From positions 263,178-327,177 of the forward strand of contig NZ_JAMLFX010000003.1 of the NCBI RefSeq assembly GCF_023634765.1: a DNA stretch of 64,000 bases, given 5' to 3'. Under the pieces are notes generated by a model. It was not told the origin of the DNA and made no database searches. It was given only the letters and a program-made list of their open reading frames with translations. The DNA is from Pseudomonas sp. AKS31. Its GTDB lineage: Bacteria; Pseudomonadota; Gammaproteobacteria; Pseudomonadales; Pseudomonadaceae. The position numbers and the translations under genes were made by a program. Position 1 is the first letter of the stretch. Every line of letters starts with the position of its first letter. Of this stretch, positions 35,222 through 43,482 are shown one piece after another.

Positions 35222-37471
35222 ATGTTGATTAGCCCTCCATTTCTTCCAGCTCCGACGGCCGGAGAGACTGACGAAGCGTATTTGAATCGAGCAATGCTGT
35301 GCGGAGAGCCGGGTGATGGCTTTTTCCCGATTAGCTTTGATTTGAACTGGCATGGTGGTACTCACCTGAAAGCGCCTAAAGAGGCTGGGCGTGCCCTGCC
35401 GGTACGCGCGATTGCGGATGGAACGCTGGCCTACTTTCGCGAGCCAGCACCTGTGGACACCAGTGAAGATGCTCCTCTGAATTACAGCGGTTGGACGGAC
35501 AATGGTTGCATTGTTCTTCGGCACGAAACCGAGATTGGGGAGGGTGCAAGTTCGAAGGTGGTTTTCTTCTCAATCTATATGCATCTTTCAAAAATAACGG
35601 TGAAAGATCCGAAAAAGGGAATGCAGGTTTATCGTAAGGAAGCGATTGGTGAAGCAGGGCAAATCTACGGCGCTGGAAATAAAATTCATTTTGAAATTAT
35701 TGCAGATGATATCCACGTTAAGAATCTTATAGGTCGGACCGACAGAGAGCTGTCATATCAAACGATACCTGGACGAAAAGATAGTTGCTGGGGTGATATG
35801 TATTTTTATTTGCCTCCAGAAGTCATAGGTTATTCAGATCGACCTGGTTTATGGGCAGATACGAATAATAAGTCGAGTTGTGTGCGTCGTCCCGCAGAGG
35901 ATCTGTTTGTACGTATGAGTTATAGCCAAGGGCAATGCATACTGAGAACGTACACACTCGATGGTGAATGCATCGGTGAGCAAAAAGAAGAAAAAGATTT
36001 CGAGTACGACCTCTATAAAAAAGCAATGGCTCGTTTTGCTGATTGCCCAAGTGCAGGCTATGAGTTACTTCGTTTTGGTCGTGTTCTTGGGCCTGATCAG
36101 CTAGTGCCGGCTAACGCCGCACATTGGCGTAAGGTTGCATTCCCTGACGGTGTGGGATGGTTTAATTTAAATAGCAGTACTGTTACTTGTTTTAGTGATG
36201 CCGATTTCCCTCAGTGGCAGGGTTGGAAACTAATCGACGACGATACCGATGAAGACAGTCATTGTCAGTCACCGTATTTACGTAAGTTGTTAAAACTGGA
36301 TGAGGATCCGTTGTTCCCTCCATCCAAAGGTATTTTCGAAGCATCCAAGTCTCCTGACTTAAAATACACTCCCGCTAAACCTGAGGAGGAACATGTTTTA
36401 AGCAAAAGTTATCGTATTAAAAAGAATAATCAAGAGATTATTGAAAAAGATAGCTCCAAGCGGAAACTTAAGAGGTGCATATTCAAGTTTCCAAGCGAAT
36501 GGGGCAAGAGTGATTTTGAAGTCCGCTACGGATGGTTGTTGCAGGATTCAGAATTAGGGCCTCCGATGCCAAAGGGAGATTACGAGAAGCTTAAGGCTCA
36601 CCAAGAAGCCATGGCTTTCTGGGAAGAGGCAGGATTGACGGGAATCGGGTCAAAACACTGGCATTTTCCACCTAAGGAATTTGTGGAGGCTTTCGGTAAG
36701 TGCCTGTGGTTAAGTGATAATGAGTTGGTGCAATGTATCCCTCGATCTTTTATTGAAGAGGACCATAAAAGTAAAATTCTAGCTCGATCAAGTATTACTT
36801 ATGTAAATGCTTTTGCAAGGGCTTCGCTTATAAAAGTCTCGCTCAATAAAGTGATGCGGAAATATTTAATTGTTACCGGGCAGCGTGTGAGTCAGTTTGT
36901 AGCGAACGGGCTTGCTGAGTCAGGATACTTTTCAAAGTTTGCAGAAGATGGGGCGGGAAAAGGAAAGCCATATGGTGATTGGTATGGGCGGGGTATTATT
37001 CAGATAACTCATAAGGATGCTTATATAAAGTACTTCAAGCATAGAGGGCGGCAGACTAATAATGAAGCTCAGAATGTAGTTTGGAGAGATAAAGTTGGAG
37101 TGGAGTCGTATGATAGAGCCGAAAGTGCGGGATTTTGGTGGGCGGATAACGGTGCTAATAGAACAAGTGATCCAGTTGCCGATAATAAGAAATTGCAGCT
37201 TGATGTGTGCAACGATTATGATTGGAAAGCAAAAAAATGTAATAGCGCACTAAGTACTGAAACGCGGTTTAGCAATCCGACACTAGACCGAGTTGGGCTA
37301 CATATCAATGCTGGAAGTCCTACATCGACAAAAAAAATGAACGGACTTCCCGCGCGCAGAGACGTTTTTACTAATGTTCAAGCTGTAGTTATGAATCTAT
37401 TATATGAAAACGCTGATGCTGGAGAAGAGTTGTTGCCAATGCCATCATTTGTAAAAAGGCAGAAAAAATGA
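35222..37471 (+). CDS. Candidate bifunctional peptidoglycan-degrading T6SS effector (M23-like + GH19/lysozyme-like)
   Basis: A protein of 749 residues, no signal peptide, 50 bases after vgrG. The N-terminal region (about 35-165) follows the M23 pattern: WHGGTHLKAP (His44, His48), ALPVRAIADGTLAYF, SIYMHLSK (His121) and GNKIHFEI (His156). The usual Asp ligand is His48 and the first His of the HxH motif is Lys154, so chemistry may differ. An SH3-like middle segment follows (about 295-335). The C-terminal domain (about 545-735) has GH19/chitinase-lysozyme features: GLAESGYFSKF with candidate catalytic Glu566, GRGIIQITHKDAY (589-601) and HINAG...NGLPARRDVF. The architecture recalls the amidase-lysozyme effector TseP of Aeromonas (from memory). 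AT-rich relative to vgrG. Confidence 0.75.
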   Translation: MLISPPFLPAPTAGETDEAYLNRAMLCGEPGDGFFPISFDLNWHGGTHLKAPKEAGRALPVRAIADGTLAYFREPAPVDTSEDAPLNYSGWTDNGCIVLRHETEIGEGASSKVVFFSIYMHLSKITVKDPKKGMQVYRKEAIGEAGQIYGAGNKIHFEIIADDIHVKNLIGRTDRELSYQTIPGRKDSCWGDMYFYLPPEVIGYSDRPGLWADTNNKSSCVRRPAEDLFVRMSYSQGQCILRTYTLDGECIGEQKEEKDFEYDLYKKAMARFADCPSAGYELLRFGRVLGPDQLVPANAAHWRKVAFPDGVGWFNLNSSTVTCFSDADFPQWQGWKLIDDDTDEDSHCQSPYLRKLLKLDEDPLFPPSKGIFEASKSPDLKYTPAKPEEEHVLSKSYRIKKNNQEIIEKDSSKRKLKRCIFKFPSEWGKSDFEVRYGWLLQDSELGPPMPKGDYEKLKAHQEAMAFWEEAGLTGIGSKHWHFPPKEFVEAFGKCLWLSDNELVQCIPRSFIEEDHKSKILARSSITYVNAFARASLIKVSLNKVMRKYLIVTGQRVSQFVANGLAESGYFSKFAEDGAGKGKPYGDWYGRGIIQITHKDAYIKYFKHRGRQTNNEAQNVVWRDKVGVESYDRAESAGFWWADNGANRTSDPVADNKKLQLDVCNDYDWKAKKCNSALSTETRFSNPTLDRVGLHINAGSPTSTKKMNGLPARRDVFTNVQAVVMNLLYENADAGEELLPMPSFVKRQKK

Positions 37472-37974
37472 ATAAATTTATTTTTTTGTATCTGTTAAGT
37501 TCGTTTTTGTTTGTGCATGCTAGTGATAGCGTAGTTGTGCAAAGTAAAGGTTGTGTCATGGAGGTAAATGAATCTCCTGGTGTTTTGTTTTTCAAGACTG
37601 ATGATGATATTTCATTTGTTAAGTACAAATATAAAGATGGTAGAACAGAAAATGTACAGATGAACTGCGTAGCGATGAGTTTTCCAGACGCGGTAGCTAG
37701 CGGCTTTGTACAGGAGGCCGACGGATTGAAGATTGGTACGGGAATGCAGCCGCTGTCAAAGGCTAGTCGTGTTTCTGGGGTTAATTGGTCCGGCTGGGAA
37801 GGAATATATTATTCTAACTCATACTGCTTTACTGCCGTATTGGAGGCTGGCACTGATCATGTTTTTATGATAGAGGCCTGTGGCGACGAAGAAGATGTTA
37901 AAACTACCAGAAAGCGTATGTTGTCGTTACTTAAAGGCTCAAAAACTTATCATGTTGAATATGAAGGTGGATAG
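37468..37974 (+). CDS. Exported small protein, likely immunity protein of the preceding effector
   Basis: A protein of 168 residues whose ATG overlaps the effector stop (ATGA). The signal peptide is MNKFIFLYLLSSFLFVHA, so the product is periplasmic. The mature part has four cysteines (Cys29, Cys67, Cys120, Cys138 approximately) that could form disulfides. I do not recognise a named family. Coupled translation and periplasmic location match the expected site of a peptidoglycan-cleaving toxin, so immunity is a strong inference. Composition is as AT-rich as the effector, implying joint transfer. Confidence 0.65.
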   Translation: MNKFIFLYLLSSFLFVHASDSVVVQSKGCVMEVNESPGVLFFKTDDDISFVKYKYKDGRTENVQMNCVAMSFPDAVASGFVQEADGLKIGTGMQPLSKASRVSGVNWSGWEGIYYSNSYCFTAVLEAGTDHVFMIEACGDEEDVKTTRKRMLSLLKGSKTYHVEYEGG

Positions 37975-37977
37975 GTA

Positions 37978-38634
37978 ATGAGTGATACAGGGGCAGACTA
38001 CGTTTTAGTGTTGGACAGTGAATCATGGTCTATCCCTATTTTTGCTTTTGGATTATTTTTAATGTCGGTTTTTTCGATGGCTCAGTCACAGCCTTCAAAT
38101 ATATGTGGAGTTTCAATCCCAGATATCCCAGGTTTTAAATTGAACGTTAAACTTGAAGATGGTATTTGCTATGGAGAACTGGTCTCGAACGTAAGCTTAA
38201 GGCCAGATATTTTGACAGAGGAGAATGTTTTTTTAATTGAGCCTGTGGAGTTTGAGAAAAGCCTGGCTGCATCTGGCCGCTTTGATAGCAATGGTAAATA
38301 TAAATACAGCTATGCTGCTGATGACGCTTTGCAACAAGGGTCAGAAACGGGAGAGGTGGATCTTGCTCATTCGTCAGCGTCGGGCTCCGCCGCAGTCAGA
38401 GTATTAATGTCCCCTTTTATGCTTTGGGACTCTGAAAAAGACAGAGCTGCAGCTGAGAGTAAGTACTCGGTGAGAAAAAAGGGGCTGTGGTTCGACTGTT
38501 TCTATGGGTTAAAAGGCGTGAAAGATGCAACTGTCAAGTTTTCTGCATGTGTGCCTAGGTCGAACCTGAAAAGTGATCCTAAGTTATCTGATATTAGATC
38601 TTCATTTGAGGCTATGACACCGAGCAAAAATTAG
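37978..38634 (+). CDS. Hypothetical exported or anchored protein in the vgrG cargo module
   Basis: A protein of 218 residues if started at ATG 37978, four bases after the previous stop. A hydrophobic segment lies at about 17-35 (WSIPIFAFGLFLMSVFSMAQ), preceded by an unusual acidic N-terminus. A start at the internal ATG near 38062 would give a shorter leader. The mature part (NICGVSIPDIPGFKLNVKL, ending SSFEAMTPSKN) contains a few cysteines and no motif I can name. It may be a second immunity-type protein or an accessory. It is the last gene of the module and ends before a hairpin. Confidence 0.5.
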   Translation: MSDTGADYVLVLDSESWSIPIFAFGLFLMSVFSMAQSQPSNICGVSIPDIPGFKLNVKLEDGICYGELVSNVSLRPDILTEENVFLIEPVEFEKSLAASGRFDSNGKYKYSYAADDALQQGSETGEVDLAHSSASGSAAVRVLMSPFMLWDSEKDRAAAESKYSVRKKGLWFDCFYGLKGVKDATVKFSACVPRSNLKSDPKLSDIRSSFEAMTPSKN

Positions 38635-38649
38635 TAGATACAGGGGGGT

Positions 38650-38683
38650 AGGGGGACGAACTGTCAATTTAATCCGTCCCCCT
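38650..38683. terminator. Hairpin between convergent genes
   Basis: AGGGGGACG and CGTCCCCCT pair around a 16-base loop, between the end of the cargo module and the convergent DUF6124-like gene. There is no T run on either side, so termination efficiency is uncertain. Confidence 0.5.
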
Positions 38684-38691
38684 CGTTCCGT

Positions 38692-39078
38692 TTACGTTTT
38701 CGCTTCCTGCCGCGCCGCTATCAACTCTTCCAGATGATCCAACGCACGTTCCACCATGAGCTGCGCACCATCGGCAATTCGACTCAGTGCCAATGCCACC
38801 GAGCGGTTTGAGCCTTCGACATCGTCGGCTAATTTGGCAGCGATGGCGCTGATGGACAGCATGTCTTCGGAGGCGTTGGCCAGGAGGGCTTCCGAGTCGA
38901 TGTCATTGGCGACGGTGAAGAGTATGCCTTTGCGGCGTTTGGACTGTTTGTCGTTGGGGGGCGGGAAGTAGTGGGCGAAGGCGCGGTCGGCGGCTTCTTT
39001 GTCGAGCGTCGCAGTGTCGAGGGATTCTTCGGCGGGGGCACCAGTACTTTCTGGCGGGTTGGGCGTTACTTTGAACAT
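38692..39078 (-). CDS. DUF6124-like small helical protein, copy 1
   Basis: A protein of 128 residues. The start is the ATG at 39078 (MFKVTPNPPESTG) with GGAGAT upstream; a longer frame exists but has no support. The N-terminus carries a conserved MFKVTPNPP opening. The C-terminal half is helical (SEALLANASEDMLSISAIAA, then KLADDVEGSNRSVALALSRI). It is a clear paralogue of the gene at 50931. I assign it to the DUF6124-type proteins common in Pseudomonas from memory; function unknown. It shares a conserved upstream block with its paralogue. Confidence 0.7.
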   Translation of the reverse strand: MFKVTPNPPESTGAPAEESLDTATLDKEAADRAFAHYFPPPNDKQSKRRKGILFTVANDIDSEALLANASEDMLSISAIAAKLADDVEGSNRSVALALSRIADGAQLMVERALDHLEELIAARQEAKT

Positions 39079-39577
39079 GGGCGTATCTCCGTCTGTAGGT
39101 AAGGAGCCACCACCGTTCGCTTGCACGCAAATAAGGTGGCAGCTGTGCGCAGGTGTGCAAGACCGGGCAGACGGACCCGGCAGATCGCTCTCGAAAGAAG
39201 GATCTCCCACGCACAGCCGCCATAGAGTCGATACCGCGAGCAGGGATATGCCTGATCAGCGACCAATGACGTTGCGCGTCGTCTTTTACCCGGACTTGCA
39301 CGTCCGTGTCACCGTTTTTTGCGGTGACAAATCAAGGTTAGCGGCGAACGGAGAGGTCGGATAGTTCATGGATGGCTCGGTGTCTTGCGGGAAATGTCCG
39401 ACAAACATGACATCCGTTTAGCAGAAGATCGGAGGATCGTAAGTTCTGTTTAAGCGTTTGCGTCAGAAAGTGGAAGGGTCTTACAGCAGGACACCTGTAT
39501 CTGATTCTGAGGTTGAGTGGGTCAAATTCAGATCGTGTGAATTGCAGACTTTTATAGTTTTTCAAGGAAACCAGGGA
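39079..39577. promoter_or_regulatory. Intergenic region with structured leader of the DUF6124-like gene
   Basis: No gene is seen in these 499 bases. On the minus strand, toward the DUF6124-like gene, it contains TCCATGAACTA (39362-39372), a hairpin GTCACCGCAAAAAACGGTGAC (near 39308-39328, within the allowed motif) and the palindrome CGGACGTGCAAGTCCG (39291-39306). The same three elements in the same order lie upstream of the paralogue (51333-51413). This suggests a shared promoter and folded 5' leader. The plus-strand promoter of the next gene must also lie here. Confidence 0.5.
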
Positions 39578-40330
39578 ATGAAGATTTTCAGATTCGGCGT
39601 CGTTTTTTTACTGTCCTTGCTATCGTCCCTCGCCCATGCGGAAGGCACGATGATCGCAACGGTGCTTCAGGCGGATTTTTCCAAAGATCCGGAAATACGA
39701 CTGCTCGTGAGGGTTGTAGACGTAGGATGGGGGCCGGATGCTCCGTCCATGGCCCTTCGTAAAGATTGTCTGGCGAGGGTGAAATCGTCTGACCGTCCCG
39801 GCCCGGATCCTTGCTTTTCGATTGAAATAACCGAGAGCAAAAAGCAACGCGCCATTGTTCGACAAACGCTGCTGAATGATCCTCAGCGCTCAAGTGACCC
39901 GATCTATCTGGAAATTGTTTACCAATCGGAAGTCAGCGAGAGCGATCCGACCAATCACTATGGGCGGTCTGCCCGGCTGAAAATTGAAGAGAACGGTTTC
40001 TACAATTGGAACAACGAAACCAAGCAGGCATTGGCGGACGTTGTGTGGCCAACTTTGCCGAGTGGGACGCTTGATCTGGTCGTGACGGATACGGATGCAC
40101 TGCTCAACCTGGTTTACCGGGAGCGCATGGAGCGGTTGGACGAAAAAGCACAGAAAGAGCTGAGAGAAACCCAAAGAGCCTGGATGAAGTTTCGCGATGC
40201 GGAGTGCTTGCCTGAGGCGAAATCGTATAAATCGGTGTTTGGGGAATGGTCGAACTCCTGCTTGATCCGCGCGACGATAGAGCGAGCGCGTCAATTGGCT
40301 ATGGCTCCGGACAACAAGAGCAAGCAGTGA
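39578..40330 (+). CDS. Exported protein with C-terminal LprI (lysozyme-inhibitor-like) domain, copy A
   Basis: A protein of 250 residues. The ATG at 39578 begins a good signal peptide (MKIFRFGVVFLLSLLSSLAH, cleavage after AHA); upstream in-frame codons to 39458 look non-coding. The C-terminal ~75 residues have the LprI/DUF1311 pattern (ALLNLVYRERMERLDEKAQ, LRETQRAWMKFRDAECLPE, SCLIRATIERARQLA). LprI of Mycobacterium inhibits lysozyme. The N-terminal ~150 residues are not recognised. It is periplasmic, and I infer a possible role against lysozyme-like toxins. A truncated gene fragment follows directly. Confidence 0.7.
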   Translation: MKIFRFGVVFLLSLLSSLAHAEGTMIATVLQADFSKDPEIRLLVRVVDVGWGPDAPSMALRKDCLARVKSSDRPGPDPCFSIEITESKKQRAIVRQTLLNDPQRSSDPIYLEIVYQSEVSESDPTNHYGRSARLKIEENGFYNWNNETKQALADVVWPTLPSGTLDLVVTDTDALLNLVYRERMERLDEKAQKELRETQRAWMKFRDAECLPEAKSYKSVFGEWSNSCLIRATIERARQLAMAPDNKSKQ

Positions 40331-40346
40331 AATAGAGCGTTTGAAG

Positions 40347-40490
40347 GTCACGGGGACTTATCAATTTATGACTCAAGGCTCGCAGATCGTCTCGATGTCT
40401 TACACAAAGCAGTCCAACGGCAAGGTGTACAGCTTCAGAATCAACACTAGCATCGACTCCTCTCCAGAGTCCGGATGCAAGTGGGAGTAA
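40347..40490 (+). pseudogene. 3' remnant of a gene homologous to the one at 50454-50879
   Basis: In one frame from 40347 to the stop at 40490 the sequence reads VTGTYQFMTQGSQIVSMSYT and ends SIDSSPESGCKWE. The intact protein at 50454 ends with VTGQYVIATQGARVNSMRYT and SIEASPETGCQWG. About 47 residues align without a gap. No start codon or N-terminal part is present: the copy begins abruptly 16 bases after the LprI gene. It is therefore a truncated paralogue left by deletion or recombination. Confidence 0.75.
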
Positions 40491-40500
40491 GGGCGAGCAA

Positions 40501-40736
40501 ATGCAGTTAAAAATTCTGGCTGTATTACTGCTCGGGCTGATGTGGACGATCCCGGGGGGTGGCCGAAGCCACTACGTTCAGTCCAGCCAAAGGCGTCGAT
40601 GCAACGGTGGTTCTCGAAGGCTCGACGCTTGTGAGAGGGGACGGATTTATTTGTTGCGCCAAAATTATTTGATTTTGAGGCGGAGCGTAAACGTATCCGT
40701 TTCGATGGTGGGAAAATTTCTTTGATGGCTGATTCA
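40501..40736 (+). pseudogene. Frameshifted gene for a small exported protein
   Basis: The open frame from ATG 40501 starts with a normal signal peptide (MQLKILAVLLLGLMWTIPG), then turns into an unlikely Arg-rich sequence. Shifting one base in the six-G run at 40554-40559 gives VAEATTFSPAKGVDATVVLE, then GSTLVRGDG. A second one-base shift in the T run near 40646 gives LFVAPKLFDFEAERKRIRFD and GGKISLMADS, which runs into the next open frame. Two single-base indels thus break an otherwise coherent exported protein. I do not recognise the family. Confidence 0.55.
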
Positions 40737-41864
40737 ATGAAAAATTTACATTCGCTCCCTTGCTTTTTATCGTTAACCTTTTTGCTATTCAGTTCGGTCG
40801 CATTTTCTGCGAGTTTCGACTGTGGCAAAGCTTCGACGGAAGTAGAGAGGAAAATTTGTCGTTCTCCTTCCTTGTCCGCAATGGATGAAAAGCTAAGTGA
40901 AGTCTTCAAGTCGATAAAAAGTCGGCGGGTTTTTCAATTAATCGAAAGTGACTGGCTTGAGTCGGAGCGTAATTCTTGTGAGTCAGTAGAGTGTTTAGAG
41001 GAAGCTTATGTTCAGCAGATAAGCTTTCTCACACCGGTTTCTATTGCGCCTAGACCAACTCAGAAAGATATTAAGTTAATGTTGGGTGATAAGCCGTACA
41101 CACAGTTTGAGCGCTCATGGAAGGTCATTGATTTAGCATGGCTTCCCAATGAAAAAGGGGCTGTCGAACGATTTTTGATCTCCGCTGAAACAACTTCAGG
41201 CATGTTGCATGTCATCGTGTTTGAAGGGCATTTTGATGCGGCAATGATTGCGTACCGGGGTAATCTATATGAGTACGTTGATCGCAACGACAGGCCAATA
41301 TTGCACACGATTGCGAAAGATATCGGTTTTGACGGTGCTTTGAGTTTGGGTTCAAACGACGAAGGGAAAAGATTCGCGGGAATCTTGGATGGGGCGTTTT
41401 ACTATCGACAGCAGCTCTCCAAGAATCAGCTGCGGGGGATGGTTTATAAGCTCGGTTCAAAATCTCCGCCATTGGAAAGCAGTTTGCTGTTCCAGCAGTG
41501 GCCAAATACTGATGAAAATGCTGTTAGTGGTTTGACATTCGGTTGGGGTGGTGATTATGGAAAATTGCAAGCGTACTACTCGCACACCTCAGGGTATGAA
41601 ACGATAGCGCAGGCTGGTCGGCCCGAGGCCGGTTGGAATATATATGCTCCGATTTGGAGCAAGTCACGGCCGACGTTTTATTTCAAGAACGGTGATGAAA
41701 CTATTTGGCGTGCCAATGTTGCGGATAAGACGTTAACAAAAATTGCGAAGGCTAGTGATGAAGGAATGATCCAGAATCCTACCCCTGTCGATATTAATGG
41801 GCGCGAAGCTGTCGTTTATCTGAATGGATCTACTCTGAAAATGGCTATCTCCCTTGAAGAATAG
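40737..41864 (+). CDS. Exported protein with N-terminal LprI-like domain, copy B
   Basis: A protein of 375 residues from ATG 40737, which opens a signal peptide (MKNLHSLPCFLSLTFLLFSS, cleavage near AFSAS). The open frame continues upstream into the broken gene, so an earlier start (40725) is possible. Just after the signal comes an LprI-like block with the typical cysteines (FDCGKASTEVERKICRSPSL, SAMDEKLSEVFK, SERNSCESVECLEEAYVQQ). The C-terminal ~250 residues are beta-rich and not recognised. Periplasmic; a lysozyme-inhibitor-like role is inference. It overlaps one long version of the next gene. Confidence 0.65.
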   Translation: MKNLHSLPCFLSLTFLLFSSVAFSASFDCGKASTEVERKICRSPSLSAMDEKLSEVFKSIKSRRVFQLIESDWLESERNSCESVECLEEAYVQQISFLTPVSIAPRPTQKDIKLMLGDKPYTQFERSWKVIDLAWLPNEKGAVERFLISAETTSGMLHVIVFEGHFDAAMIAYRGNLYEYVDRNDRPILHTIAKDIGFDGALSLGSNDEGKRFAGILDGAFYYRQQLSKNQLRGMVYKLGSKSPPLESSLLFQQWPNTDENAVSGLTFGWGGDYGKLQAYYSHTSGYETIAQAGRPEAGWNIYAPIWSKSRPTFYFKNGDETIWRANVADKTLTKIAKASDEGMIQNPTPVDINGREAVVYLNGSTLKMAISLEE

Positions 41865-41910
41865 GCACGACTTAAAAATACACTTTCGCAAAATATTGTT
41901 GGAATTTGCC

Positions 41911-43278
41911 TTGAGTAAATATCTTATTCCGGTGCTGCCCGCCGTGCTGATTGGTGGTTTATCTCTGTTGGGGGGACATGCATTTGCTGACGATGCATGT
42001 GCCGATATCACTACGAGCTCTCAGAGGGAAAGATGTTCTGTGAGTGCCAAGGTTGCTGCAGATAAGCAGTTGAATACCAGTTATCAAGAACTGATGGTTC
42101 GGCTCGAGGGTGGGTATCAAACTGATCCAGTTCTTGCGGCGAGCCAAAAGGCAACGGTTCAGGAGGCTCAGCGCGCCTGGATCAAACTGCGCGATACCGA
42201 TTGCCAGGTCGATGCGTTGGAGACGGAACCGGGCTCTTCGGCGCATGTGGCAGCGGTGAACAATTGCATCGCCAGTATGAGTCGTGACCGTTCAGTGTTT
42301 TTGGACAATATCGCGTCCGATACCGGGAGTGGCCCGACAATTGGACGTGGCTCGTGCCCTACGCAAGACTTTGCACAGTTTCTTCCAGCATTCTCCGCTA
42401 ATGCCGAATCGCAGAAGCGACTAACTGCGCAGGCCGTGAAGCTATTGGTGTTGAAGGGGACGTCGGATATAGGACGGATAGTGACTCACGTCACTGCAGT
42501 GGTGGGGCGCGAGATGGCGTTTCCCTTAATGGCTGCGGTGCCAGATGGGAAAGTCGAAGGAATAGAAGTCGAGAAGGTGGATGACCGCCACGTTAACGTT
42601 GTGGATAAACGCGCCGGCAACAGCAATATCAAGATTTTCAACTTTTCGCGGAAGTCCTGCTGGACGCTTGATGGGGTTGAGGACTGGTCGATTCCTGATA
42701 AAGAGCTTTCTGTAGCCAGTACGCGGAAAATGAGTCGTGCGGAGAATTTCTGTTGGCAGCGCGGACAAGGATTTGCTGGCTTGGGCGGCCTTGAGCAATA
42801 CCGGCTGACAGGAGAACTTTTTGAGGCGACTTTGGAAAATTACCTGTGCGCGGCCGCTTCAGGCGATCCTATATCTAGTTCGGCTGCGGCCGGGCTAAGT
42901 CTGTCGGGTATGGCCCCGCAATTGGAATACGGCAAAGTTGAGGCTCTTTTCAAAGCAGCAGCCGTTGATTCACCGAGCGGTGCTGAGTCGTTGGCTGGCT
43001 TCTATTGTTTTGGCAATGAATTGGCCGGTTCAGGACCCTGCCAGCGTCCGCTGGACGTTGAAAAAGAGTTGATTCGTGCTACCACCATGGGATCAACGCA
43101 TGCATTCGTTTCGTTAGGCGATTATTGGAAAAGCGGCGATCTAGGAAAGAAAGATACTCCTCGCGCCTTGGCCTGTTATCAGCTTGCTGCCGACAAAGGT
43201 AACGACTCGGGCATCAATGCGATTAAGCGACTTCAGTCCGAAGTGGCCGAACCGATAGTGGCCAGCAGCTGCTTTTAG
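41911..43278 (+). CDS. Exported LprI-domain protein with a shared unknown domain and Sel1-like C-terminus, copy C
   Basis: A protein of 455 residues using TTG 41911, which has GGAA at good spacing and opens a clean signal peptide (SKYLIPVLPAVLIGGLSLLG, cleavage near HAFA). An earlier TTG at 41854 is possible. Residues 28-135 form an LprI domain (CADITTSSQRERCSVSAKVA, VQEAQRAWIKLRDTDCQVDA). Residues about 148-265 match the C-terminal domain of the gene at 49399 (SCPTQDFAQFLPAFSA, FNFSRKSCWTLDGVEDWSI). The C-terminus (about 360-440) has Sel1-like helical repeats (TMGSTHAFVSLGDYWKSGDL, ALACYQLAADKGNDSGINAI). Function unknown; periplasmic. Confidence 0.65.
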   Translation: MSKYLIPVLPAVLIGGLSLLGGHAFADDACADITTSSQRERCSVSAKVAADKQLNTSYQELMVRLEGGYQTDPVLAASQKATVQEAQRAWIKLRDTDCQVDALETEPGSSAHVAAVNNCIASMSRDRSVFLDNIASDTGSGPTIGRGSCPTQDFAQFLPAFSANAESQKRLTAQAVKLLVLKGTSDIGRIVTHVTAVVGREMAFPLMAAVPDGKVEGIEVEKVDDRHVNVVDKRAGNSNIKIFNFSRKSCWTLDGVEDWSIPDKELSVASTRKMSRAENFCWQRGQGFAGLGGLEQYRLTGELFEATLENYLCAAASGDPISSSAAAGLSLSGMAPQLEYGKVEALFKAAAVDSPSGAESLAGFYCFGNELAGSGPCQRPLDVEKELIRATTMGSTHAFVSLGDYWKSGDLGKKDTPRALACYQLAADKGNDSGINAIKRLQSEVAEPIVASSCF

Positions 43279-43287
43279 CGCGGTTAA

Positions 43288-43325
43288 GTGAAAAAGGGCG
43301 TTTACAGCGCCCGACGCCTTTTCAC
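43288..43325 (+). terminator. Imperfect terminator hairpin
   Basis: GTGAAAAAGGGCGT and ACGCCTTTTCAC pair with one bulge just after the stop at 43278. It separates the exported-protein genes from the oxidoreductase gene. Confidence 0.55.
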
Positions 43326-43482
43326 CTCGATGTGATCAAACGCGTTCCGCCATCATGGCTAACGCGTTTTCATATGCGCTGAGCCAGAATCCGCAGCGCT
43401 TAAAGGTTTAATTCTTGAGCATCTGACGACCGCGATTTTCCTTTAAACTCCCCACCCCCAAGGAATGCGCTCAGGACACGGA

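Noticed and set aside
40501..40725. The 74-residue open frame as an intact gene
   Set aside because: After the signal peptide the sequence becomes Arg-rich and implausible, whereas other frames give coherent protein; it is better read as a frameshifted gene.
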